Assembly (NCBI GenBank): GCA_013289685.1
Contig: JABCZL010000001.1
Coordinates: 685,838 to 749,837 of the forward strand
Length of the DNA stretch: 64,000 bases
Source: Acidobacteriota bacterium
GTDB lineage: Bacteria > Acidobacteriota > Terriglobia > Terriglobales > Acidobacteriaceae
Direction of reading: 5' to 3'
Positions 8,916-17,319 of this stretch are shown here, in pieces. The translations under genes were made by a program, and so were the position numbers. The first letter of the stretch is position 1; every line of letters starts with the position of its first letter. The notes under the pieces were generated by a model, which had not been told where the DNA came from, did not search any database, and worked only from the letters and a program-made list of their open reading frames with translations.

Positions 8916-9317
8916 TTAGGGTTTGGCGGGAGGAGCGACAGTCATAGCTTCTTGGGGGACTCGCTGGCCCTCTATTTTGCATTTGTATTCTTTGCCGTTG
9001 TCGCGGCGGATATAGAGGCGGTCGGAGTCGAGTCGGTAATCCACGGCCTGGCCTATCCCGAACTGTCCCGCCTGGAAAGCGCCGCAGTAGTCAATCAGGT
9101 AAATCCGGCCTGTGCCTTTTAATTCGAAAACCGTCTTCTCCCGGGGAACGCCCTCACCATAGGTGCCGAAAAAGCCTGCGCCCCACAAGTCCATGCCGTT
9201 TTGCCAGCCGGTAATCGTCCCCTTCAGATAGGTGCGCGGGGTTTTGTCGGAGCCGAATACGAATGTCGCTAACAGTACTGCCAACAATGCTGTGCGAGTT
9301 ACCGTAACCGAACTCAT
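8916..9317 (-). CDS. Small exported protein of unknown function
   Basis: The 133-residue protein has a signal peptide (hydrophobic ALLAVLLATFVFG, about residues 9-21) and a compact beta-rich body with two Cys (YCGAF and YKCKI) that could form a disulfide. It ends in a Pro/Ala tail. The start is well supported: AAGGAGG lies about 5 bases before the ATG. I do not recognise the family; similar small exported proteins are frequent in Acidobacteriota. No operon partner. Confidence 0.7.
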   Translation of the reverse strand: MSSVTVTRTALLAVLLATFVFGSDKTPRTYLKGTITGWQNGMDLWGAGFFGTYGEGVPREKTVFELKGTGRIYLIDYCGAFQAGQFGIGQAVDYRLDSDRLYIRRDNGKEYKCKIEGQRVPQEAMTVAPPAKP

Positions 9318-9604
9318 GACGCCTCCTTCGTTATACCGTAGGAGCCGGACTCACCAGGACGACATCTTACCTCGCAAGACTACTACTCGATTGCGTCACG
9401 GAACGTAGCAATCGCGTAAAGAATTGTTACGCAGTCAGCGGGGGTACTGCGCTCCGCCCGGAGCTTCTGCCGGAAATTTTGCTTGGAGAAATCTTCGTGG
9501 AGCCCGGACGCCTCGCCCCGGGGATAGTGCGACCAGTCTTAACCAATGAGCACGGGTGGTGGGGTGGCGAGGGGTCAGTCACCTGGTCCCCTAGCAAGAA
9601 AATA
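9318..9604. other. Intergenic region with promoter of the small exported protein
   Basis: This region between two minus-strand genes should carry the promoter of the 8916-9317 gene. It contains TGTTACGCAG at 9425-9434, a 10-mer also present at 59276-59285 in the c-di-GMP intergenic region. No gene or RNA was recognised. Confidence 0.3.
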
Positions 9605-9630
9605 AACGGCCGCCGGCAATGGCGGCCGTT
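9598..9630 (-). terminator. Rho-independent terminator of the W/G/Y-rich protein gene
   Basis: A perfect 10-base stem (AACGGCCGCC at 9605-9614 with GGCGGCCGTT at 9621-9630) and a 6-base loop are followed on the minus strand by TTTATTTTCTT. It lies 25 bases after the stop codon at 9655. Confidence 0.85.
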
Positions 9631-9654
9631 CAGTCTTAGCGTTCCTGCCTTGGC

Positions 9655-10956
9655 TTAATCGCGCTCCTTGGCGGCTTTACTCTTGTTGTTGTGCTTCTCG
9701 TTGTAGATCTGCTTGCTGTTTTTGTTCTCTTCCTTGTTGGCCTGTTGTTTCTGTTGCTTGGTTAACGCGCCGCCGTTGGCGGTGCGCTCGTTGTGCACCT
9801 GCTGAGCCACGTTAGCCTGGTTCTCGTTGGTGCGGGCCGCTTCGCCAGAGGTCATCTGGCCGCTGCGCAGGCCATTGGCGGTGCGCTGCTGCTGGTTGGC
9901 TTCGCGGTCGTCGACTTCGTTCGGCTTCACGGTATTCCCGTTGTGCTTTTCGTCGTAGATCTGACGGCTGGCTTGATTTTGCTCGCCGTTGATCTGTTGA
10001 CGCTCCGCGCCCGTGAGCTTGCCACCGTTGGCCTCGCGATCGTCATGCACTTGCTGGTCAATGTTGGATTGCGTGCGCTCGGCGTGTGCAGCCTCGCCGG
10101 AAGTCATCTGGCCACTGCGCAGGCCGTTGGCGATGCGCTGGTCCTGATTGGCCTCCCGGGTATTGGGATTGTAGTTGCGCCCAACCGAGCGATCGGCGGA
10201 CGAGATGGGCTGCGACTGCGCGTGCTGCTGTGCCACCGAGTGATATTCGTTTACGTTCGCGGCCGCCATGGTTGCGGGACGACCCTGATTCACCGAAGCC
10301 AGCTGCGCGCGGTCCTGCGCGGCAAAGCTTTCATGCTGCACCTGGTTGGGAGTTGGGTCGAAGTGGCGCTCGTTGGCGGCCTGCATCTCCACCGCCGACG
10401 CATGCACCGAAATGCCCACGCCGCCATTGAAGCTTACGTGGTTGACGTTCACGATCGTGGTCTGCTCGACGATCGTGCGGTTCTCGTACACATTGGTGAC
10501 ATGGACGCTGCCAAAGTTCGCCACTGCGCTGTTGTAGGCGAACACTCCCCCGCGCCACTCGCCGCCGGCAAAGCCGACTCCGCCGAAGCCGAAGCCGTAG
10601 TTAACGCCACCGTAGAACCCAACATGCGGGCCCCAGTAGCCGCGGTGCCAGCCGTAGACTCCGCCTTCAAAACCCCAGTAGCCAGGCGTCCACAGAAGAC
10701 CGGCGCTGGGAGGTTGCGCCCACACGCCCGGAACCCAGAAGTAGCCCGCTTCCCCGTAGGACCAGTAACCAGGAGTCCACATGTAACCCGGCGCTGGCAG
10801 CGGTGGCTGCTCATACACCGGCAAAGCCGGAGGAGCAATGTTGATAGAGAGAGCCACGCCGATTTGTGCCTGCGCAACGGGCAGGGTAAGCATCGGCACC
10901 ATGATGAAAGCCGCAACGAGCATGATGCGAATCTTGGAACGAAGAGACATAGTCAT
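9655..10956 (-). CDS. Exported YXWGxW-type W/G/Y-rich protein with two C-terminal polar repeats
   Basis: The 433-residue protein has a signal peptide (cleavage near AQAQ, residues 28-31). A Pro-rich lead-in is followed by WTPGYW/WVPGVW/HRGYWGP-type repeats and a Gly/Phe/Tyr-rich stretch up to about residue 135, as in YXWGxW/BcpO-type envelope proteins. A Gln/Asn/Ala-rich region leads to two tandem repeats of about 76 residues (about 267-342 and 347-422), both containing GLRSGQMTSGEAA and ending in QIYxEKHN. AAGGAG precedes the ATG. It stands alone, with its own terminator. The function is unknown; a surface or periplasmic structural role is inferred. A long open frame on the opposite strand here is an artefact of GC-rich coding. 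Confidence 0.8.
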   Translation of the reverse strand: MTMSLRSKIRIMLVAAFIMVPMLTLPVAQAQIGVALSINIAPPALPVYEQPPLPAPGYMWTPGYWSYGEAGYFWVPGVWAQPPSAGLLWTPGYWGFEGGVYGWHRGYWGPHVGFYGGVNYGFGFGGVGFAGGEWRGGVFAYNSAVANFGSVHVTNVYENRTIVEQTTIVNVNHVSFNGGVGISVHASAVEMQAANERHFDPTPNQVQHESFAAQDRAQLASVNQGRPATMAAANVNEYHSVAQQHAQSQPISSADRSVGRNYNPNTREANQDQRIANGLRSGQMTSGEAAHAERTQSNIDQQVHDDREANGGKLTGAERQQINGEQNQASRQIYDEKHNGNTVKPNEVDDREANQQQRTANGLRSGQMTSGEAARTNENQANVAQQVHNERTANGGALTKQQKQQANKEENKNSKQIYNEKHNNKSKAAKERD

Positions 10957-11184
10957 TTCTCCTTGTACAGGGGTCTGAAAACGGCAGCATCTCCCCGTGT
11001 GCCCGGCACTACTTTGGGCGTATTTATTAAAACCCAGAATCGCGGTGTTTGTTGCAAACTAAAGGTCAGGACCGCAGGGCTCACGAAAGTAATCCGCGCA
11101 GGCCGACGTGGGGCGGGATTCCGCTACTCGCAGAGCTTCTATCAACTGCTGCAAACCGCGACAGCACCCAGTGGGAACTTTGAC

Positions 11185-14100
11185 CTACTTCGCGCCCAGA
11201 TCGTCGTGCTCGTGGTAGTTCGGGTAGGGCGGACGCTTGATCTCGGGCAGCGGATGCTCTTTCAACTGCTGCATGACAACCTCGATGGCTTTTTCGAGTT
11301 GCGCGTCGTGGCCCGCGCGCCACGCGGCGGGTTCGAGGTCGACTTCGACGTCGGGCGCGACGCCGTGGTTCTCGACTTCCCACTCGCCGTTGAGGCCGTA
11401 GATGGCCCCGCGCGGCGCGGTGACGCGGCCTCCGTCGATCAGCTCGGGATAGCCACCGATTCCCACCAGTCCGCCCCAGGTCTTTTTGCCGATGAGCGGA
11501 CCGATCCCGGTCTTGCGGAAGTACCACGGCAAGGCGTCGCCGCCGGAACCGGACATTTCGTTGATGAGCATGACCTTGGGCCCGTAGATGGCTTCCGAGG
11601 GGCTGGACCAGTCGTGGCCTTCGCGAGTGACCACCTTGCTCAGCATGGGGCGGCGCAGGTAGTCGATGATGTAGTCGGCGAGCTGTCCACCTTCGTTGAA
11701 GCGCTCGTCGATGATGGCGCCTTCTTTGCCGACTTGCGAAAAGTAGTAGCGATTAAAGCTGGTGTATCCACCACCCCCGGTATTGGGCACGTGCACGTAG
11801 GCAACGCGGCCTCCGGTGGCCTGGTCGACGCGCCGGCGATTGCTCTCGATCCAGGCAAGATGGCGAAGATTTTCTTCGCTCTCGACGGGCACGACGGTGA
11901 CTTCGCGCGAATCCTTTCCGTCGGGATTTGCGCCGACTTTGAGCACGACCTGCTTGCCCGCGGTCTCTTCGAAAAAGCTGTAGATGTTATCGGAGGCGTG
12001 CAGATCACGTCCGTTCACGGCGAGAAGGTAATCTCCGGCCTTCACGTTGACGCCGGGTTGGGTCAGCGGAGCTTCGTTGCCGGGATTCCAGTTCTCCCCG
12101 TTGTAGACTTTGGCAAAACGATAGCGGCCATTTTCCAGGCTGTAGTCGGCGCCGAGCAGGCCGCCTTTCAGCTTCTTCGGCTCGGGTGCTTCGCCGCCGC
12201 CCACGAACATGTGGCCAACCGTGATCTCGCCGAGGCACTCCTGGAATAGATAAGTAAGTTCGTCGCGGGAGGCGATGCCGTCCAGATAAGGCGCGTATTT
12301 CTTCTTGGCCTTGTCAAGGTCGAGGCCGTGATAGTGCGGATCGTAAAAGAAGTCGCGCTCAATGCGCCAGGTCTCGTTGTAGATCTGCTTCCACATGGCG
12401 CGGGGCTCGACATAGACTTCCCAGCCATCGAGCTTAAGCGGACCGAAGCCGGGCTTGGGCGGGGCTCCGGCGGCGGGGCCATCGTCGGGCGACACGGTCG
12501 TCCAGGCGTCGGCTTTGCGATAGAGAATCTTTTCGCCGTCGAAGGAAACCGCGAAGTCGTTCACATCTTCGATGACCTTGTCGACCTTGCGCTTGCTGAG
12601 GTCGAATTTCTGGATGGTCTGGCTGACGTTAGGATTATCGTCGTCGGTTGCAAAGACCATGGGGCCTTCGGAAAGGAACAGAATGCCCGACTTGCCGGGA
12701 AGCATGTTGAGGTAGTTCTTGGCGGGAATAGGCAGCGAGAGGATGCGCTGACCGATGCCGTCGATATCGATCTTCACGACGACGGGTTCGTCTTTCTTCG
12801 CGTCTTTGTCTTTGTCTTTGTCTTTGTCGGCGGCCGACTTGTCTGCCGCTTTGCTCTTGTCTTTTGCCTTGTCCTTGGCCTGGTCGGCGGCCTTGTCTTT
12901 TTCTTTATCTTTGTCCTGATCGGGCTTCTTCTCATCTTTCGGTTTATTCTCTTCGTCGCTTTCGGGGGCAAGGGGCGACTTCTCATCTTTGCTCAGGACC
13001 GCGACGTAGACGTTGCGTGAGATGCGGTGCTCGTCGCTGGTCATGTCGAGGCCAGCGCTGGAGAGGGCGACGTTAGTCGAAGCGGTAAAGTAGAGATATT
13101 TGCCGTTCTTATCGAAGGTCGGATTGAGCGCATCGCTCATCCCGTCGGTGACCTGGAAAGTCTTGGCCTGATCGAGCGAGTAGACGAAGACGGCGTGCTG
13201 GCCGCTGGGAAGTTGTCTGGTGTAGGCAATCCACTTGTTGTCTGGGGACCAGGTCTGGTTGAGCTGCGTGGGCCCGAATCCTCCGAAATAGTCCGCGTCA
13301 ATCAGTTTGGGCGCTGGATTGTCGAGATCGAGATACCACAACTGCAGGCGCTTGTCGCTGTAGGCGATCTTCTTGCTGTCGGGCGACCAGGTGGGCGCAT
13401 AGAAAAACGACGGCGGGTTGCCCAGGTTGATGTGGCGCACCGTGCCCAGACCGTTCTGATCGCGGATGGCCAGTTCGTACTCCCCGGACTCATCGGTGAA
13501 ATACGCGATGGACTTGCCGTCGGGCGACCATGCCGGATCGCGGTCGGCCGCGGCCGGGCTGCGTGTGATGTTGCGAATGTCACCCTTGTCGGTAGGAACA
13601 GTGAAAATCTCTCCCCAGGCTTCGAAGACGGCGCGCGCGCCGGTGGGGGAAATGCCGAAATTCTGAATGCGCTTGGGATCGACCTTGGCGAAGTGCGGGC
13701 GCACGGCATCAATGTCACCAGCCACGTGAATTGTTACGTTCTTCGCCTGATGGGTATTAAGGTCGTAGAGCTTGATGGCTCCAAACTGTTCGATCACGAT
13801 AGCGTCGGGGCCAGCCGAGGCCGTCTTGAAGTCGAGCCCGTCGCTGTGGAGAGCTTCGGAAACTTGTTTGGTCTTCGTGTCGTAGGCAAAGAGGCTGACG
13901 GGACCGTTGCGGTCAGAAAGAAAATAAATCGTGTCACCAATCCACATGGGGTGGTGATCGTTGGAGTTGTCGCGGGGAATCTTAATGATGCTCGAGTCTT
14001 TGAGATCGGCGATCCAGATAGGCGTGGTCTGGCCGCCGTGGTAGCGCTTCCAGGCTTCCTGCCACTTGGGGTGCGGAACGTAGGCGATGTGCGTGCCATC

Positions 14101-14595
14101 GGGCGAGAACGATGCATCCTCGGCGATGGGCAGAGGCAGTTGAGTGGGAAGTCCACCGTCGACGGGAACAGTGTAGAGCTGATCCTCGAAGTGCATGAAG
14201 CTGTTAGCCCAGGAGTTGAACAGGATTTTCTTGCCGTCGGGAGTCCAGCCGGCGACGTATTCTTCGGCGGGGTGATAGGTCAGGCGGCGTGGCACGCCGC
14301 CGGTGGCTGGCACAACAAAGACATCGCGGTTGCCGTCGTACTCGCCGGTGAAGGCGATCATCGAACCGTCGGGGGAGAAGCGCGGAAGAGCTTCGATCCC
14401 TACGCCGGATGTGAGGCGGTGGGCGTCGCCGCCATCGCGGCTGACGATCCAGAGATCGTTCGCGTAGTTGAAAACGATCTGCGTTTTGCTGACCGTGGGA
14501 AAGCGCAGCAGGAGCAGGGGATCAGACTGGGCCGCGGTGGTTTGCAGGAACGCGAGGGCGAAGACGAACGACAGCATGGGGACGAGTTTGCGCAT
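11185..14595 (-). CDS. Tricorn-like S41 family protease with TolB-type propeller
   Basis: The 1136-residue exported protein starts at 14595, with GGAG 6 bases upstream and a clear signal peptide; the frame extends 47 residues further 5' without signal. Residues 25-500 carry WD40/TolB-like propeller repeats (RFSPDGSMIAF, PAWSPDGKSIAY). A Lys/Asp-rich low-complexity linker follows, then a second propeller part, the C1 domain (DPHYHGLDLD), a PDZ domain (VKAGDYLLAVNG) and the S41 catalytic core. SGSGGD contains the likely nucleophile Ser at about residue 1017, followed by TWGGLVG and ENHGVAPD as in Tricorn. It probably degrades peptides in the periplasm. Confidence 0.9.
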   Translation of the reverse strand: MRKLVPMLSFVFALAFLQTTAAQSDPLLLLRFPTVSKTQIVFNYANDLWIVSRDGGDAHRLTSGVGIEALPRFSPDGSMIAFTGEYDGNRDVFVVPATGGVPRRLTYHPAEEYVAGWTPDGKKILFNSWANSFMHFEDQLYTVPVDGGLPTQLPLPIAEDASFSPDGTHIAYVPHPKWQEAWKRYHGGQTTPIWIADLKDSSIIKIPRDNSNDHHPMWIGDTIYFLSDRNGPVSLFAYDTKTKQVSEALHSDGLDFKTASAGPDAIVIEQFGAIKLYDLNTHQAKNVTIHVAGDIDAVRPHFAKVDPKRIQNFGISPTGARAVFEAWGEIFTVPTDKGDIRNITRSPAAADRDPAWSPDGKSIAYFTDESGEYELAIRDQNGLGTVRHINLGNPPSFFYAPTWSPDSKKIAYSDKRLQLWYLDLDNPAPKLIDADYFGGFGPTQLNQTWSPDNKWIAYTRQLPSGQHAVFVYSLDQAKTFQVTDGMSDALNPTFDKNGKYLYFTASTNVALSSAGLDMTSDEHRISRNVYVAVLSKDEKSPLAPESDEENKPKDEKKPDQDKDKEKDKAADQAKDKAKDKSKAADKSAADKDKDKDKDAKKDEPVVVKIDIDGIGQRILSLPIPAKNYLNMLPGKSGILFLSEGPMVFATDDDNPNVSQTIQKFDLSKRKVDKVIEDVNDFAVSFDGEKILYRKADAWTTVSPDDGPAAGAPPKPGFGPLKLDGWEVYVEPRAMWKQIYNETWRIERDFFYDPHYHGLDLDKAKKKYAPYLDGIASRDELTYLFQECLGEITVGHMFVGGGEAPEPKKLKGGLLGADYSLENGRYRFAKVYNGENWNPGNEAPLTQPGVNVKAGDYLLAVNGRDLHASDNIYSFFEETAGKQVVLKVGANPDGKDSREVTVVPVESEENLRHLAWIESNRRRVDQATGGRVAYVHVPNTGGGGYTSFNRYYFSQVGKEGAIIDERFNEGGQLADYIIDYLRRPMLSKVVTREGHDWSSPSEAIYGPKVMLINEMSGSGGDALPWYFRKTGIGPLIGKKTWGGLVGIGGYPELIDGGRVTAPRGAIYGLNGEWEVENHGVAPDVEVDLEPAAWRAGHDAQLEKAIEVVMQQLKEHPLPEIKRPPYPNYHEHDDLGAK

Positions 14596-14700
14596 GTGGG
14601 CTCCGAACGTCGGCTCCGAAGACTTCTGGGCGAACGGGAATCTTAGTGCGGGACGGGGACCGTGGTCAACTGCGTGGACTTCCTTCGTTCGAAGACCTTC

Positions 14701-14764
14701 ACCACGAAGGACACGAAGGATCACGAAGGACTTCATTGTGGTTTTCCTTCGTGTCCTTCGTGGT
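14701..14764. repeat. Long inverted repeat between protease and dinB genes
   Basis: ACCACGAAGGACACGAAGGA (14701-14720) is the exact reverse complement of 14745-14764, separated by 24 bases that include another cacgaagga unit. The basic unit CACGAAGGA is repeated in tandem. The element can fold into a 20-base-pair stem. It could end transcription between the two minus-strand genes or be a dispersed REP-like element. Confidence 0.75.
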
Positions 14765-14788
14765 TTATGCTTCGGTTTTCACCGGCGC

Positions 14789-16045
14789 CTAATGCTTTTT
14801 CTTCCCTGGCAGGCTCGCCGGATTCTCGTGAATGCGCTCGCGGAAGCCTCCGCGCATGCCGGTTGCCAGGCCGACGCTGGACTCGCCGAATTTGTCGCGC
14901 AGGCGGTCGGCGGCGGCCATCGCATCTTTCCAGCGTTGCTGTTTGTTGCCTTCGAGCAGGTCGATCTGATCAGGTTGCGAGGTGAACGACGAGGCCTGCA
15001 CGCCCAGCAGACGAATCTGCAAGCCTTTCTTCCAGTTCTTGCGGAACAGCGCGCGTGCCTGCTCGAAGATTTCCGTGTCGAGCTGGGTTGGGGACAGCAG
15101 AGAGTGGGCGCGGGTGTTCGTGGTGAAATCTTTGTAGCGCAGTTTGAGTTGGATAGTCCGCGCGTAATACTGCGATTCGCGCAAGCGGCGGGCCACCATC
15201 TCTGAGAGCCGCATCAGCGTGGCTTCAAGCTGGCTGACGTCGGCCGTGTCTTCGTTGTAGGTGTGCTCGTGGCTGATGGACTTGGCCCCGACGTCGGCTC
15301 CGACTTCGGTATCGAACCATCCGCCGGCATCTTCGCCGCGGGCTTTGCCGGCCAGAGCGAGTCCCCATTTTCCGAAGCGATCGCTCAATTCTGATTCTTC
15401 GAGGCGGGCGAGATCTCCGACTTTCTTGATGCCGAGCGCGTGCAGATGGGTCTCCATGACTTTGCCGACGCCGGGAATCTCGCGCACGTCGAGCGGCGCG
15501 AGAAACTTGGCCTCTTCGCCGGGAACGATCCACAGCGCGCCATTCGGCTTGGCCTGCGCCGAGGAAACTTTCGCGATCAGACGGGATGTCCCCATCCCGA
15601 TAGAGCAGTTCAGTCCGGTGTCGGCCTTCATGCGCTGGTGCAGGGTGTGCGCGGCTTTCAGCGGAGGACCGTGCAGGCGCTCCGTGCCGGTCATGTCGAG
15701 GTAGGCTTCGTCGATCGAGGCCATTTCCACTTGCGGCGAAAATGTGCCGAGGACCGTGTGGACTTTCTCGGAACACTCGCGGTAGCGCTCGGGATGTCCA
15801 TTGACGAAAATCGCGTGCGGGCACATCTTGGCCGCGGTGCGCAGCGGCATCGCGGAATGAACTCCAAATTTGCGGGCTGCGTAGGAAGCGGCGGAGACGA
15901 CTCCGCGCTCGTCGCGCTGGCCCCCGACCACGACCGCCTTGCCCTTCAACGTGGGGTCGAAGAGTTCTTCCACGGACACGAAGAAGGCGTCCATATCGAC
16001 GTGAAAGATGGTGCGGGTGAAGCCGAGCTGTTGGGCGGCAGCCAT
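14789..16045 (-). CDS. dinB: DNA polymerase IV (Y family)
   Basis: The 418-residue translesion polymerase has the N-terminal metal site HVDMDAFF (Asp17) and the SIDEAYLD motif (Asp112, Glu113), which together bind catalytic Mg2+. A helix-hairpin-helix segment (VREIPGVGKVMETHLHALG) and a C-terminal little-finger domain follow. Length is slightly above the E. coli enzyme (351). The Lys/Arg-rich C-terminus ends in GKKKH; a sliding-clamp-binding peptide is not obvious. It lies alone, upstream of the protease gene on the same strand but separated from it by the long inverted repeat. Confidence 0.95.
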   Translation of the reverse strand: MAAAQQLGFTRTIFHVDMDAFFVSVEELFDPTLKGKAVVVGGQRDERGVVSAASYAARKFGVHSAMPLRTAAKMCPHAIFVNGHPERYRECSEKVHTVLGTFSPQVEMASIDEAYLDMTGTERLHGPPLKAAHTLHQRMKADTGLNCSIGMGTSRLIAKVSSAQAKPNGALWIVPGEEAKFLAPLDVREIPGVGKVMETHLHALGIKKVGDLARLEESELSDRFGKWGLALAGKARGEDAGGWFDTEVGADVGAKSISHEHTYNEDTADVSQLEATLMRLSEMVARRLRESQYYARTIQLKLRYKDFTTNTRAHSLLSPTQLDTEIFEQARALFRKNWKKGLQIRLLGVQASSFTSQPDQIDLLEGNKQQRWKDAMAAADRLRDKFGESSVGLATGMRGGFRERIHENPASLPGKKKH

Positions 16046-16232
16046 GCTGAGGGGATTTTAGCAGCCGGCGCGATGGGTTCGTTAGAGAGAGGATCCACGA
16101 ACGGGCGTGCGCGGAGTATTCGACGTCAATCAGCGTAGTGGCTGTTCGCGTCACATATGCCTGTGCTTCTGTCTTGGCTAGTTCTGGATGTTGGCGATAA
16201 GATTTGGGGCGTCGAATCCCGTGAGGTTCCCT

Positions 16233-17024
16233 ATGAAAAGACTCACGCTTGCTCTGCTGCTCTTGACCCCTGCTCTGTCATTCAGCCAAAGCCCTTTCGA
16301 TGGCGGTTGGATTTTTGATGAAAACTCTATGCAGCAGTCGGAGAAACCGAAACCAGTGACGTATTTAGTTGCCAAAGGCACGCTTCGCTGCTCTGACTGT
16401 TTTGCAAGCCCGAAAATTAATGCGGACGGGCGTGACCAAAAGGTCCATGAGACCAGCTACTGGGACACCGTGAGCGCCCGAATCGTCGATGCCTACACGG
16501 TTGAAATCATCGCCAAGAAAGCTGGGAAGACGATGTATACGGAAATCGATACAGTTTCTCCAGATGGAAGTACACTGACCAAAGTGGTGAAAGACACCAC
16601 GGAATCACAACCGGTCACAAGTGAGACTCTTAGCCAACGAGTGAAACCAGCACCCAGCGGCTCTCACACCCTTTCCGGCTCGTGGCTGTTTTACAAGAAA
16701 AGTAAGTCCAAGATCGTTCCCAACGTTCCCGCAATCTCGTACCGGTGTACAGCGGATGGATTCAGTGCGTGGACTCCCCTTGGTGAGAGGTACGACGCAA
16801 AATTCGATGGCAAGGACTATCCCGTCGAAGACGACCCGGGACACACGATGACCTCTGTAAGGCTACTAAGCCCTAGCCAGGTCGAGATAACCTCCAAACG
16901 CAACGGGAAAGTCGTTGGGGTTCTTCACCTTTCCGTTAAGCCCGACGGTAAATCCATCCATGGTGTTTTCGAGAACAAGGAAAACAATACCTCATCGAGC
17001 TACGAACTGCGGAAACTACAGTAG
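16233..17024 (+). CDS. Exported two-module protein of unknown function
   Basis: The 263-residue protein has a signal peptide (MKRLTLALLLLTPALSFSQ). The ATG at 16233 has GAGG about 7 bases upstream; the frame opens earlier at 16188, but that would hide the signal peptide. The body seems to hold two copies of one module, each with GxW at its start (GGWIFDE and SGSWLFYK), a Cys-containing middle, a VEI..K segment (YTVEIIAKKAGK and SQVEITSKRNGK) and a closing SPDG/KPDG turn. Such lipocalin-like beta modules suggest ligand or surface binding, but no family is recognised. Confidence 0.7.
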   Translation: MKRLTLALLLLTPALSFSQSPFDGGWIFDENSMQQSEKPKPVTYLVAKGTLRCSDCFASPKINADGRDQKVHETSYWDTVSARIVDAYTVEIIAKKAGKTMYTEIDTVSPDGSTLTKVVKDTTESQPVTSETLSQRVKPAPSGSHTLSGSWLFYKKSKSKIVPNVPAISYRCTADGFSAWTPLGERYDAKFDGKDYPVEDDPGHTMTSVRLLSPSQVEITSKRNGKVVGVLHLSVKPDGKSIHGVFENKENNTSSSYELRKLQ

Positions 17025-17319
17025 TAACTTGTCGAAAAATCCCCATAGCACTCATTCGACTCGGCCGGGCTTTGCCCTCGGTTTCCCCGGCCGAAAAATC
17101 CCCACTTCTCGCGCAAAGAACACGCGAGAAATGGGGCACCCGGCTGCTGTTCGAAGCGGCAGGGTCCAAAATAATGTTGACCAAAATAATTTTGAATATA
17201 ACCGAGTGCCCCGCGCGGATGCCGGGTTAGCACAAAACGAAAACATTCGCGCGCGGATCGTCATCCGCGTCGCGTAATCCACACCATCCACCTTCCTATT
17301 CCGTCAGAAGGAGAATGTT
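17025..17319. repeat. Intergenic gap filled by two palindromic repeats
   Basis: From 17034: CGAAAAATCCCCAT, then a GC-rich hairpin (GGCCGGG ... CCCCGGCC). From about 17093: a palindrome of the family GTGCCCCAT/ATGGGG with stem TTCTCGCG ... CGCGAGAA. The second is nearly identical, in inverse orientation, to 52840-52893; the first resembles 31849-31910. The rest has no gene. AAGGAG at 17309-17314 is the ribosome-binding site of the next gene. Confidence 0.7.

Noticed and set aside
9793-12249. An 818-residue open frame on the plus strand
   Set aside because: It runs antisense through the W/G/Y-rich protein and the end of the Tricorn-like protease. Its composition is that of a GC-rich shadow frame, without motifs.
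13027-14646. A 539-residue open frame on the plus strand
   Set aside because: It is antisense to the propeller part of the protease gene, which has clear motifs and a signal peptide on the minus strand.
16205-16232. T-loop-like string GTCGAATCC suggesting a tRNA
   Set aside because: No acceptor stem or anticodon arm can be folded around it. No tRNA was recognised anywhere in the window.
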